Source of the DNA: AC-32 sp963766375
GTDB taxonomy: Bacteria; Actinomycetota; Thermoleophilia; Gaiellales; Gaiellaceae
Reading direction: 5' to 3'
DNA: 64,000 bases
Assembly (NCBI GenBank): GCA_963766375.1
Contig: CAVXZG010000006.1
Span: forward strand, 248,001-312,000
The notes under the pieces were generated by a model. The model saw only the letters and a program-made list of their open reading frames with translations. It was not told the DNA's origin and made no database searches. Shown here piece by piece: positions 35,019 through 42,466 of this stretch. The translations under genes were made by a program, and so were the position numbers. Position 1 is the first letter of the stretch; every line of letters begins with the position of its first letter.

Positions 35019-35372
35019 GCTGCCGCCTCCTCCGCGCGCTCGAGCGGGCAGGCCCGTGCGGTTGTGGGTGACGTGCTCGACCCGGGTCGCCCAGACGAGG
35101 CCGTCGCCGCAGTCGTTGCCGCTGCGCGCGGCGTCGGCGGCCGTGGCCACGACTGCCGCGGCGAGCTCGTCGGCGACCACGAACGTCAGCAGCGCCTTCG
35201 GCAGGAAGCGCGATTCGAACACGCGCCCCCGGTACTCGTGCGTGATCCCGCGCTGGCGGCCATGACCGACCGCTTCGACGACGGTCACGCCCACGTGGCC
35301 CGTCTGCTCCTCCACCGCGTCGATGACCGTCTCCACGCGCTCGCGCAGGACGATCGCCTCCACCTTCGTCAT
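35015..35372 (-). CDS. glnB: PII nitrogen regulatory protein, one frameshift at the 3' end
   Basis: About 118 codons. MTKVEAIVLRERVETVIDAV and GVTVVEAVGHGRQRGITHEYRG are the PII N-terminus and T-loop; FLPKALLTFVVADEL and DGLVWATRVEHVTHNRTG are the B- and C-loops. At the T-loop position usually Tyr51 the residue is Phe (GRVFESRF), so the classical uridylylation site is missing. Near 35030-35045 one extra base must be present: removing it gives an end in AEEAA with TGA overlapping the amt GTG; as read, the frame runs straight into amt. Binds 2-oxoglutarate and ATP/ADP and controls Amt. Confidence 0.88.
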
Positions 35373-35893
35373 GTCACCACCTCGCTTCGTCGTTCCAGCA
35401 GGACAACGTCTCTCCAGACACCGTGCAGCCGTCCGATTCGCTCCTGCGTGCCGAGCTCGCGAAAGCCGAACCGCCGCAGAAGCGCGAGGCTCGGTGCGTT
35501 CTCCGGGAAGACGCCGGTCTGCAGTGTCCAGATCCCGCCTCGTTCGGAGCTCTCGATCGCGGCCGCGAGCAGCTCGCCGCCGACGCCCTGGCCTCGGGCC
35601 TCCGCGCCGACGTACGCGCTGATCTCGGCGACGCCCGCGTAACAACAGCGCGAGGACACCGGTGAGAGCGCGATCCAGGCGACGACGCGTCTCTCGCGCT
35701 CGGCCACGACGCGGTGCGCCGGCAGGTGTGCGGCATCCCATTCCTCCCACGTCGGAACCTCGGTCTCAAAGGTCGCGTTCCCGGTCGCGATCCCCTCGGC
35801 GTAGATGCGCGAGACCTCCGGCCAGTCGTCAGGCCCGAGATCTCGCACCTTCACGCTCGGCGGTCGTAGCGTAGTGAGAGTCGGTTGGCGCAT
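35369..35893 (-). CDS. GNAT acetyltransferase, phosphinothricin-type
   Basis: 174 aa. VRDLGPDDWPEVSRIYAEGIATGNATFETEVPTWEEW at the N-terminus (shown by parts: GNATFETEVP is the PAT hallmark), CYAGVAEISAYVGAEARGQGVGGELL with the R/Q-x-x-G-x-G/A acetyl-CoA loop, and ENAPSLALLRRFGFRELG. Members acetylate glutamate analogues such as phosphinothricin or methionine sulfoximine, both glutamine synthetase inhibitors. Sits between glnII and glnB with 3-bp and 4-bp junctions, so it is firmly part of the nitrogen operon; protection or modification of a GS-related substrate is inferred. Confidence 0.88.
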   Translation of the reverse strand: MRQPTLTTLRPPSVKVRDLGPDDWPEVSRIYAEGIATGNATFETEVPTWEEWDAAHLPAHRVVAERERRVVAWIALSPVSSRCCYAGVAEISAYVGAEARGQGVGGELLAAAIESSERGGIWTLQTGVFPENAPSLALLRRFGFRELGTQERIGRLHGVWRDVVLLERRSEVVT

Positions 35894-35896
35894 CGA

Positions 35897-36940
35897 CTAC
35901 GCCGCGAACGCGTCCTCAATCAGCGCCTGCGCGCTGACCGACTCGATCGTCAGCAGGATGCGGCCGGTGATCCGGTACGGGTCGGCCATCGAGTTCGGGC
36001 GGCGATCTTCGAGGTAGCCACGGTGGTCGCTGTTGACGAAGCTGTGGGGGATGCGGACCGACGCGCCGCGATCGGCGACGCCGTATGTGAACTCGTCGAT
36101 GGCCGCCGTCTCGTGAAGGCCGGTGAGGCGCAAATCGTTCTCGGGGCCGTAGCACGCAATGTGCTCGTTGCGCGCATCCGAGAACGCGCTCATCAGCGCG
36201 GTGAAGTACTCCTCGCCGCCGATCTCGCGGAGGTGCTTGGTCGAGAAATTCGTGTGCAGCCCCGAACCGTTCCAGTCGACGTCGACGCCGAGCGGCTTCG
36301 GGTGGAAGTTGACGTCGACGCCGTAGCGCTCGCAGAGGCGGAGCAGCAGGTATCGCGCGATCCAGAGCTCGTCAGCCGCCCGCTTGGAGCCCTTGCCGAA
36401 GATCTGAAACTCCCACTGCCCTTTCGCGACCTCGGCGTTCACGCCCTCGATCGCGATGCCGGCCTCGATGCAGAGGTCAATGTGCTCATCGACGATCTGT
36501 CGCGCGATGTCGCCGACGTTCTTGAAGCCGACGCCGGTGTAGTACTCGCCCTGCGGCGCGGGAAAGCCCTCCTTTGGGAACCCGAGCGGCGAGCCGTCCT
36601 TGTACAGGAAGTACTCCTGCTCGAAGCCGAACCACGCGTCGGGGTCGTCCGGGATCGCGCCGCGGCTGTTCGAAGGATGTGGCGACCCGTCGGGCAGCAG
36701 CACCTCGCACATGACGAGGTGGCCACGGGTGCGGGCAGGGTCGGGGAAGAGCGCGACCGGCTGGAGGAAGCAGTCCGAGCTGGAGCCGTCCGCCTGGCGT
36801 GTCGAGCTGCCGTCGAAGTTCCACAGCGGAAGTTGTTCGAGGGTGGGCTCCTCTTCGAAGTCGACGATCTTCGTCTTGCTGCGCAGGTTCGGCACCGGCT
36901 CGTAGCCGTCGAGCCATATGTACTCGAGCTTGACCTTCAT
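35897..36940 (-). CDS. glnII: Glutamine synthetase, eukaryotic-type (GSII)
   Basis: 347 aa, the GSII length. MKVKLEYIWLDGYEPVPNLRSK, LPLWNFDGSSTRQADG, AWFGFEQEYFLYKDG (metal Glu), GVNAEVAKGQWEFQIFG, NGSGLHTNFSTKHLR, and IPHSFVNSDHRGYLEDRRPNS with the substrate Arg and Glu residues. Makes glutamine from glutamate, ammonia and ATP. ATG 36940 has an AGGAGG ribosome binding site. First gene of glnII-GNAT-glnB-amt-zinc ribbon, preceded by an attenuator-like leader (36966-37008). A second, type I enzyme is at 40638. Confidence 0.95.
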   Translation of the reverse strand: MKVKLEYIWLDGYEPVPNLRSKTKIVDFEEEPTLEQLPLWNFDGSSTRQADGSSSDCFLQPVALFPDPARTRGHLVMCEVLLPDGSPHPSNSRGAIPDDPDAWFGFEQEYFLYKDGSPLGFPKEGFPAPQGEYYTGVGFKNVGDIARQIVDEHIDLCIEAGIAIEGVNAEVAKGQWEFQIFGKGSKRAADELWIARYLLLRLCERYGVDVNFHPKPLGVDVDWNGSGLHTNFSTKHLREIGGEEYFTALMSAFSDARNEHIACYGPENDLRLTGLHETAAIDEFTYGVADRGASVRIPHSFVNSDHRGYLEDRRPNSMADPYRITGRILLTIESVSAQALIEDAFAA

Positions 36941-36965
36941 CTGGTTCCTCCTGTCTCGGACCAAC

Positions 36966-37008
36966 AAAAAAGGGCCCACGACGCTTGGTCGTGAGGCCCC
37001 AATGCCTC
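36966..37008 (-). promoter_or_regulatory. Attenuator-like leader of the glnII operon (terminator plus competing hairpin)
   Basis: On the minus strand: GAGGC-ATTGGG-GCCTC at 37008-36993, then a terminator stem GGGCCTCACGAC / GTCGTGGGCCC (36999-36972, one bulge) with loop CAAGC, then TTTTTT (36971-36966). The GCCTC 3' arm of the first hairpin is also in the 5' arm of the terminator, so only one can form. The T-run ends 25 nt before the glnII ATG. The loop ATTGGG has A at position 1 and G at position 4, as reported for ANTAR-bound hexaloops. It could also just end the protease transcript. Confidence 0.6.
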
Positions 37009-37041
37009 CGCGGCCGCCTTCGGCGACGGTCGCTGGGCGGC

Positions 37042-37047
37042 ACTTTA
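37042..37047 (-). promoter_or_regulatory. Putative -10 of the glnII operon
   Basis: TAAAGT on the minus strand in the gap between the protease stop (37068) and glnII, about 100 nt before the glnII ATG; transcription from here would include the whole attenuator-like leader. Confidence 0.4.
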
Positions 37048-37067
37048 GACGAAGTTTCGGACGGCGT

Positions 37068-37871
37068 CTAGCAGTGCCGCAGGCTGACACACGCGAGCGA
37101 GATCGGAATGGCGAAGTTGATGTTCTCGCCTCCGCCCGACACCAGGACGCCGACGACGTGGCCCTGCTTGTCGAGCGCGGGCCCTCCCGAATTGCCGGGA
37201 TTCGCGGCCGCGTCCGTCTGGATCGTCCGCGGGGTGACGCGACTGACGATTCCCGTGGTGACGGTGCCGTAGAGGCCGTACGGGCTGCCCACGAGGAGGA
37301 GCTGATCGCCGGTGCGCGGCTTCGGCCCGTGCGCGTTCTGCCACAGCGGTGAGGCGCCGGCAGGGTGACCCTCGATGCGGATCACCGCCAGATCGTGCTT
37401 CGGATCGACCGCGTCGATGGCGCCGCTCCAGGAGCCTCCCTTGCGCGAGATCGTGACGCCGGTCCCGAGCTGCCCCTCGATGACGTGGTTCGCCGTCACC
37501 AGGTAGCTCGCGCCACCGTCGCTCCAGGCGACGAAGCCGCTGCCGGTCCCGTTCTCCGTCTCGACGGTGAAGACGCTCCTGAGCACTCGCGAAGCAAGCG
37601 GCGCGATCCCGGTCTCTCGCCGCTTCAGCGTCTTCTCGGCGGAGCCGAGCCGCCCCGAGAGGGTGGAGTTGCGCGCCTCCAGCACGGCTATTCGGCCTTC
37701 CAGGCCGCTCACCTCGGCCTTTCGCGCCGTGCGCTCCGCGTCGACCGCACCCGTCTGGCGGACGAAGACGAACCCGGAGAGCGCCAGGGCGACCAGTGCC
37801 GCCAGGGCTGCGAACGCGGCGATGGGCACGCGGCGGGTGGGGTCGGTGTCCCAGGTTTCGTCGTAGGTCAC
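37068..37871 (-). CDS. Membrane-anchored trypsin-like serine protease (S1C/HtrA-type, no PDZ)
   Basis: 267 aa. Transmembrane helix about 18-38 (IAAFAALAALVALALSGFVFV), a coiled-coil region about 45-85 (AERTARKAEVSGLEGRIAVLE), then a protease domain: GSGFVAWSDGGASYLVTANHV (His), DPKHDLAVIRIE (Asp) and DAAANPGNSGGPALDKQG (Ser, GNSGGP). No PDZ domain, unlike DegP. GTG start; only a weak ribosome binding site. Extracytoplasmic quality-control or regulated proteolysis is likely. Opposite strand to the ABC exporter; substrates unknown. Confidence 0.9.
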   Translation of the reverse strand: MTYDETWDTDPTRRVPIAAFAALAALVALALSGFVFVRQTGAVDAERTARKAEVSGLEGRIAVLEARNSTLSGRLGSAEKTLKRRETGIAPLASRVLRSVFTVETENGTGSGFVAWSDGGASYLVTANHVIEGQLGTGVTISRKGGSWSGAIDAVDPKHDLAVIRIEGHPAGASPLWQNAHGPKPRTGDQLLLVGSPYGLYGTVTTGIVSRVTPRTIQTDAAANPGNSGGPALDKQGHVVGVLVSGGGENINFAIPISLACVSLRHC

Positions 37872-38059
37872 GGCGGCAGGTCTCCGTCTCTCCTATCGGC
37901 ACCGGCCTCGAGTTGGTATAGCCCTCGTGATTTGCCCTGGGCGGAGCCGGCAGGTACGGTTTCGGCCGCAATGCTGTTCCTCGGCTGACACCGGTTCCCG
38001 CGCGCGCCGCCCTTCGGACAGGCGCGCCCTATCCGTGTCCCTGCGAGTCGGAGCAGCAT

Positions 38060-38839
38060 ATGAAGGCCCTCGAAGTACACAATCTGCGCAAGGAGTTCGT
38101 CCGCCGCGAGGGGCGCTCGCGCCGGCGCGTGCCTGCGCTCGGCGGGGTCAGCTTCGTCGTCGAGCGCGGCGAGTGCGTCGCGATTCTCGGCCCGAACGGG
38201 TCGGGGAAGTCGACGCTCGTCCGCCTGCTCTCGACGCTGCTCTTGCCGGACGGCGGCAGCGCGATCGTGTTCGGCCACGACGCCGTGGGCGAGACCCGCG
38301 CGGTCCGGAGGCTGATCAACCGCGTGTCGGTCGAGGCCTCGTTCTTCAAGAAGATGTCTGCGATCGAGAACCTGAGCTACGCGGCGCGCTTCTACGGCCT
38401 CCGGAGCTCGCAGACGCGCGATCGGATCCCCGAGATCCTGAACCGGGTCGGCTTCCCCGAGGACCGCCGTGCGGAGCCGATGGAGAACCTGTCGCGGGGC
38501 ATGCAGCAGAAGGTCGCGCTCGCCCGCGCGCTCCTGACCTCGCCGATCCTGCTCCTGCTCGACGAGCCGACGACCGGGCTCGACCCGCGCTCCAAGCAGG
38601 AGGTGCAGGAGTTCATCCGCGAGGTGCGCGCCGAGCACGACGCGACGGTGCTGCTCTGCACGCACGACCTCGTCGAGGCCGAGGGCCTTGCCGACCGCAT
38701 CGGGATCCTCGACGGCGGCTCGTTGCTGTGCCTCGAGCCGGCCGCGGAGCTGAAGGCTCGCTACGGAGCAGAGACCCTCGAGGAGGCGTTCTTCGCCGCC
38801 AGCGGCCACACCTTCGAGAACGGGGAGGTGCACGCATGA
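38060..38839 (+). CDS. ABC-2 exporter ATP-binding protein
   Basis: 259 aa. Walker A GPNGSGKSTLV, signature NLSRGMQQKVALARAL, Walker B LLLLDEPTTGLDPRSKQEV and H-loop LCTHDLVEAEGLADRI. The DrrA/CcmA type of daunorubicin-like and multidrug ABC-2 exporters. Stop overlaps the permease ATG. Substrate unknown. Confidence 0.92.
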   Translation: MKALEVHNLRKEFVRREGRSRRRVPALGGVSFVVERGECVAILGPNGSGKSTLVRLLSTLLLPDGGSAIVFGHDAVGETRAVRRLINRVSVEASFFKKMSAIENLSYAARFYGLRSSQTRDRIPEILNRVGFPEDRRAEPMENLSRGMQQKVALARALLTSPILLLLDEPTTGLDPRSKQEVQEFIREVRAEHDATVLLCTHDLVEAEGLADRIGILDGGSLLCLEPAAELKARYGAETLEEAFFAASGHTFENGEVHA

Positions 38840-39669
38840 GAACCATGACCCTCGCGCTCCGTCACGAGCTCGTCGGCCTCGGCGGGGTGATCGAGCGCAA
38901 TGTCTACCTCGTCAAGCGCTACATCTGGTGGGACATCGCGTTCTTCCTCTGGACGGTCGCGAACACGCTCACGATCGTCTTCATCGCCAAGGGCATCCCG
39001 GCGGTGGGAGGCACGGTCGACGTCCAGCGCCTCACGACGGTTCTGCTCGTCGGCGCCGTCATCTGGGCCTACCTCGGGATCATCTTCGAGATCCTCACCG
39101 AGACCGTGGCGTGGGAGCGCTGGGAGGGGACGATCGAGTACACGTTCATGGCCCCGCTCGCGCGTCCGGTGCACCTGCTCGGGATGGGCCTCTTCGCGAT
39201 CGTCTACGGCATCGTGCGCGCGGTGCTGCTCTTCGGCGTCGTGGCGGCGTTCTTCGGCCTCCACCTGCCGAACGCCGATTACGGCGCGGCGCTCGTGCTG
39301 CTCGTCGTCGCCTCGATCTCGTTCATCGGGATCGGGATGATGACGGCGGTCCTGCCGCTGATCTCGCCGGAGAAGGGCACGCAGCTCGGCTTCGTCGCGC
39401 AGGGCCTGCTGCTCGTGGTCTCGGGCGTCTACTACCCGGTCTCGGTGCTTCCGGAGTGGATGCAATGGCTGGCGAAGATCTCGCCGGCCACCTACGCGCT
39501 CCGCGGTTGCCGCGAGGCGATCCTCGAGGGCGCCGGGCTGAGCTCGCTCTGGGCCGAGATCTGGCCGCTGCTCGTGATCGGCGCGGTCTCGGTGCCGCTC
39601 GGGCTGTGGGTCTTCCGCACGGGTGAGCGCTACGCGAAGAAGCACGGGAAGCTGAAGCGGTCCGGATGA
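38836..39669 (+). CDS. ABC-2 exporter permease
   Basis: 277 aa, six transmembrane helices and the ABC-2 membrane pattern (WEGTIEYTFMAPLARPVHLLG, then LLLVVSGVYYPVSVLPEWMQWLAKISPATYALRGCREAI). Pairs with the upstream ATPase (4-bp overlap). Its stop overlaps the ATG of the tandem GNAT gene. Confidence 0.9.
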   Translation: MRTMTLALRHELVGLGGVIERNVYLVKRYIWWDIAFFLWTVANTLTIVFIAKGIPAVGGTVDVQRLTTVLLVGAVIWAYLGIIFEILTETVAWERWEGTIEYTFMAPLARPVHLLGMGLFAIVYGIVRAVLLFGVVAAFFGLHLPNADYGAALVLLVVASISFIGIGMMTAVLPLISPEKGTQLGFVAQGLLLVVSGVYYPVSVLPEWMQWLAKISPATYALRGCREAILEGAGLSSLWAEIWPLLVIGAVSVPLGLWVFRTGERYAKKHGKLKRSG

Positions 39670-40575
39670 TCGTCGTTCGACCTGCCGAGACTGACGCCGA
39701 CCTCGAGGCCTGGATCCAGGTTCGCCGCGCCGTGCTGCCCGAACGAGTCGGCGGGAACGGTACCGAGCACGCCAGCGGCGACGCGGATCCCGAGCGAGCG
39801 GCTCCTGCTGCTGGCCGAGCTGGACGAGAGCTCGCCGGGAGCGGTCTCGCCGATCCGCTCCGACATGGCCGACCGATTCGGCCTCGCGCCTCGCGTGCTG
39901 CCCGAGTTGCCGGCGTCGCGGCGTCGGGACTGCAGTACTCCGCGAGCTCGTCGCGCACGCGGAGCGCTCATGTGGCCGAAGGTCAGCGCGCTCGTCGAGG
40001 ACGAAGGATCGCGGGCGTTCGCGGAACGGTTCGGCTTCCGTGAGGCCGGCCGGCAGGTCGAGCAGGTGAAGGTGCTCGGCGAGGAGCCACCGGTCGCGCA
40101 GCTTCCGGCGGGATCGAGGTCGTGACCGTCGACCAGCGACCCGAGCCCTGCTCGAGGAGGCGTACGGCTCGCCTCTCAGGGCTATGCGGACTTCGCCACT
40201 GACCGTCCGGCCGCGATCTCGCTCGAGGACTGGCTCCGCGAGGAGGCGACGCTGCCCGGCGGCTCGTTCGTGGCGCTCGCGGAAGGAGAGATCGTCGGCT
40301 TATCAGGCTTGCTGGCCCACGACAATCCCGGCACCGCCGAGGACGGGCTGACGGTCGTTCGCCGCGACTGGCGCCGCCACGGGCCTGGCCCTGCGCGCTG
40401 AAGCGCTGGAGCTCGCTTGGGCCGCACGGAACGGCTTGCCGGAGGTGGTGACCTGGACGCAGCCGGCAACGAGGGCATGCGCCGCCTCAACGAGCGGCTC
40501 GGCTACGAGTACCGCGGATCTGGCGTGACGATGTGCGCTCCGCTCCCCCTCCCGCTAGACTCCGATCGTTCGTGA
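39666..40575 (+). pseudogene. Tandem GNAT acetyltransferase broken by several frameshifts
   Basis: Starts MIVVRPAETDADLEAW (overlapping the permease stop) and can be followed through at least five frame changes: NESAGTVPSTP, LLLLAELDESSPGAVSP, TAVLRELVAHAE, LMWPKVSALVEDEGSRAFAERFGFREAG, then a second GNAT domain with ISLEDWLREEATLPGGSFVA, DWRRHGLALRAEALELAW and NEGMRRLNERLGYEYRG. The whole is a two-domain GNAT protein of about 300 residues. Number of breaks exceeds any neighbour, so true decay is possible, but concentrated sequence errors remain equally likely. The 3' end overlaps the glnA promoter region. Confidence 0.6.
40556..40561 (+). promoter_or_regulatory. Putative -10 of glnA
   Basis: TAGACT about 12 nt before the GAGGC hairpin of the glnA leader; a start near 40568 would give a leader of about 70 nt that is almost entirely the attenuator-like structure. 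Confidence 0.4.
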
Positions 40576-40622
40576 GGCGACGGGGCCTCGGGCGCTGAAG
40601 CGTCCGGGGCTTTTGTGTTTTT
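40574..40622 (+). promoter_or_regulatory. Attenuator-like leader of glnA (terminator plus competing hairpin)
   Basis: GAGGC-GACGGG-GCCTC at 40574-40589, then a 12-bp terminator stem GCCTCGGGCGCT / AGCGTCCGGGGC at 40585-40610 (two G-U pairs) followed by TTTTGTGTTTTT (40611-40622). GCCTC is shared by both structures, exactly as in the glnII leader. The AAGGGAGG ribosome binding site begins 2 nt after the T-run and the GTG is at 40638, so the terminator can only serve to switch glnA itself or to end the preceding GNAT transcript. Confidence 0.65.
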
Positions 40623-40637
40623 GAAGGGAGGACGAGC

Positions 40638-42002
40638 GTGGCGCAGGTCGAGAGCAAGGCGAGGGCAACGAGCGATCCGCAGGCGCGGAAGAAGGTTCTG
40701 AAGCGGATCCAGGACGAGGGAATCGAGTTCCTGCTCCTCTGGTTCACCGACATCGAGGGACACCTCAAGAGCTTCGCGGTCACGCCGAGCGAGATGGAGG
40801 CTGCGCTCGACGACGGGATGGGCTTCGACGGCTCGTCGATCACCGGCTTCAACGCGATCGAGGAGTCCGACATGGTCGCGATCCCCGACCCCGAGACCTT
40901 CACGCCGATGCCCTGGAAGGAAGGCGAGACCAAGGTCGCGCGGATGATCTGCGACGTCGTCACCCCGGACGGGCAGCCCTACGAGGGCGACCCGCGCTAC
41001 GTCCTGCGCCGCGCGCTCGAGCGGATGGCCTCGATGGGCTTCGACACCTTCAACGTCGGGCCCGAGCTCGAGTACTTCCTCTTCAAGGACGACAAGGGCA
41101 CCGAGACCCTCGACGAGGGCGGCTACTTCGCGATGACCACGATGGACGCGGCGAGCGAGCTGCGCCAGGAGACCGTGCGCGCGCTCGAGAGCGTCGGCAT
41201 CCCGATCGAGTACGTCCATCACGAGGTCGGGCCCTCGCAGCACGAGATCGACATGCGCTTCGCGCCGGCGCTGACCATGGCCGACCACACCGTCACCTAC
41301 CGCCTGATCGTCAAGGAGATCGCGAAGAAGGCCGGCTACCACGCGACCTTCATGCCGAAGCCGATCTTCGGCGAGAACGGCTCGGGGATGCACACGCACC
41401 AGTCGCTCTTCACCGACGGGCGCAACGCGTTCTTCGACGGCGACGACGAGTGGCACCTCTCCGACGTCGGCAAGGCGTTCATCGCCGGGCAGCTCCGCCA
41501 CGCGCGTGAGATCTCGGCGGTCTTCGCGCAGTGGGTCAACTCGTACAAGCGGCTCGTCCCGGGCTACGAGGCCCCGGTCTACGTGGCCTGGTCGCGCCGC
41601 AACCGCTCGGCGCTGATCCGGATCCCGCTCTACAAGCCGGGCTCGGAGCAGGCCACGCGGGCAGAGATCCGCTGTCCGGATCCGGCCTGTAACCCGTACC
41701 TGACCTTCGCGACGCTGCTGCACGCGGGCCTCGACGGGATCGAGCAAGGGTACGAGCTGCCCGAGCCGATGGAGACCAACCTCTACCACCTCACGCCCGA
41801 GCAGCGGCGCGAGCGCGGGATCGTCTCGCTGCCCGAGACCCTGGGCGAGGCGATCGACGAGCTGGCCCAGTCGGACCTGGCGCGGAAGGCGCTCGGCCCG
41901 CACATCTTCGACCGCTACGTCGAGCTGAAGCGGAAGGAGTGGGACGACTACCGCGTGCAGCTCACCGACTGGGAGCTCGACCGGTACTTGTCCGTGCTCT
42001 AG
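40638..42002 (+). CDS. glnA: Glutamine synthetase, type I
   Basis: 454 aa. LLLWFTDIEGHLKSFAVTPSE, GMGFDGSSITGF, NVGPELEYFLFKDD (metal Glu), VHHEVGPSQHEIDMRF, GSGMHTHQSLF, VAWSRRNRSALIRIP and AEIRCPDPACNPYLTFA are canonical. NLYHLTPEQRRERGI aligns with the adenylylation loop (NLYDLPPEE) and keeps its Tyr, so adenylylation by GlnE is possible. GTG start with AAGGGAGG 6 nt upstream. Paired attenuator leader with glnII. No frameshift. Confidence 0.96.
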   Translation: MAQVESKARATSDPQARKKVLKRIQDEGIEFLLLWFTDIEGHLKSFAVTPSEMEAALDDGMGFDGSSITGFNAIEESDMVAIPDPETFTPMPWKEGETKVARMICDVVTPDGQPYEGDPRYVLRRALERMASMGFDTFNVGPELEYFLFKDDKGTETLDEGGYFAMTTMDAASELRQETVRALESVGIPIEYVHHEVGPSQHEIDMRFAPALTMADHTVTYRLIVKEIAKKAGYHATFMPKPIFGENGSGMHTHQSLFTDGRNAFFDGDDEWHLSDVGKAFIAGQLRHAREISAVFAQWVNSYKRLVPGYEAPVYVAWSRRNRSALIRIPLYKPGSEQATRAEIRCPDPACNPYLTFATLLHAGLDGIEQGYELPEPMETNLYHLTPEQRRERGIVSLPETLGEAIDELAQSDLARKALGPHIFDRYVELKRKEWDDYRVQLTDWELDRYLSVL

Positions 42003-42023
42003 AAAAGAGAGAGAATCAAGCCC

Positions 42024-42096
42024 GGTTCCGCGGCCTGCGGCTTAGCGGAACCCAACTGACGGCCGACTGCGAGCTGCCGGGTTTATCCGCAGCTCG
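42024..42096. repeat. Two hairpins downstream of glnA
   Basis: GGTTCCGC (42024-42031) pairs with GCGGAACC (42045-42052), and CGAGCTGC (42070-42077) pairs with GCAGCTCG (42089-42096). Neither is followed by a T-run on either strand. They lie in the convergent gap between glnA and the next minus-strand gene and may act as mRNA 3' ends or rho-dependent stops. Confidence 0.5.
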
Positions 42097-42111
42097 TGGT
42101 CGTTGGGTTCG

Positions 42112-42366
42112 TTAGAGGAAGCTGCGCAGCGACTCGCGCTCGACGCGCAGGCCGATCACGCCGCTCGCCCCGTCGATCAATTCGATCGCGGCCGCGGGCA
42201 CGAGGCGCCGCCGGCGGGCGAAGAAGCCCTTCCGTACCGCCAGCGCGTCCGGGATGTCGGGCTCGGTTCCGTACATCGGGCACTCGACGCGTCCCACCAC
42301 CCGTCCCCGCGCATCCGCCACGAGGAATCCGGAGGTCTGGAGGAGCGCCGCGGCTGGCACCGACAT
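42112..42366 (-). CDS. Small PRC-barrel-like protein
   Basis: 84 aa from ATG 42366 (MSVPAAALLQTSGFLVADARGRVVG), with SVGRVECP-like turn, ALAVRKGFFARRRRLVPAAAIELID and VIGLRVERESL, the beta-barrel pattern of PRC domains. An ATG 15 codons upstream (42411) also keeps the frame open, but the TAGGGT hexamer 8 nt before 42366 argues for the shorter protein. RNA-maturation or photosynthesis roles of the family do not help here; function unknown. Confidence 0.6.
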   Translation of the reverse strand: MSVPAAALLQTSGFLVADARGRVVGRVECPMYGTEPDIPDALAVRKGFFARRRRLVPAAAIELIDGASGVIGLRVERESLRSFL

Positions 42367-42374
42367 TGCCGCTG

Positions 42375-42380
42375 ACCCTA
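42375..42380 (-). promoter_or_regulatory. Putative -10 of the PRC-barrel gene
   Basis: TAGGGT on the minus strand, 8 nt before ATG 42366. Confidence 0.4.
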
Positions 42381-42466
42381 GCGTGACCGTGGGACGGACG
42401 CGGTAAAACATTTGTTAAGCAGAGCGGGAGCGTCTGGCTCTCGCGCTCTTGCAGATCGACGGCGCG

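Noticed and set aside
33627..35372. In-frame PII-Amt fusion protein
   Set aside because: The reading frame runs from glnB into amt only because of an apparent one-base insertion near 35030-35045; removing it gives a glnB stop overlapping the amt GTG (GTGA), the same junction type as its neighbours, and one-base insertions are widespread in this window.
36972..36999. Terminator only for the upstream protease
   Set aside because: Possible, but the hairpin lies 70 nt beyond the protease stop, right before the glnII ribosome binding site, and shares its design with the glnA leader; a dual role is kept open rather than a simple gene-end terminator.
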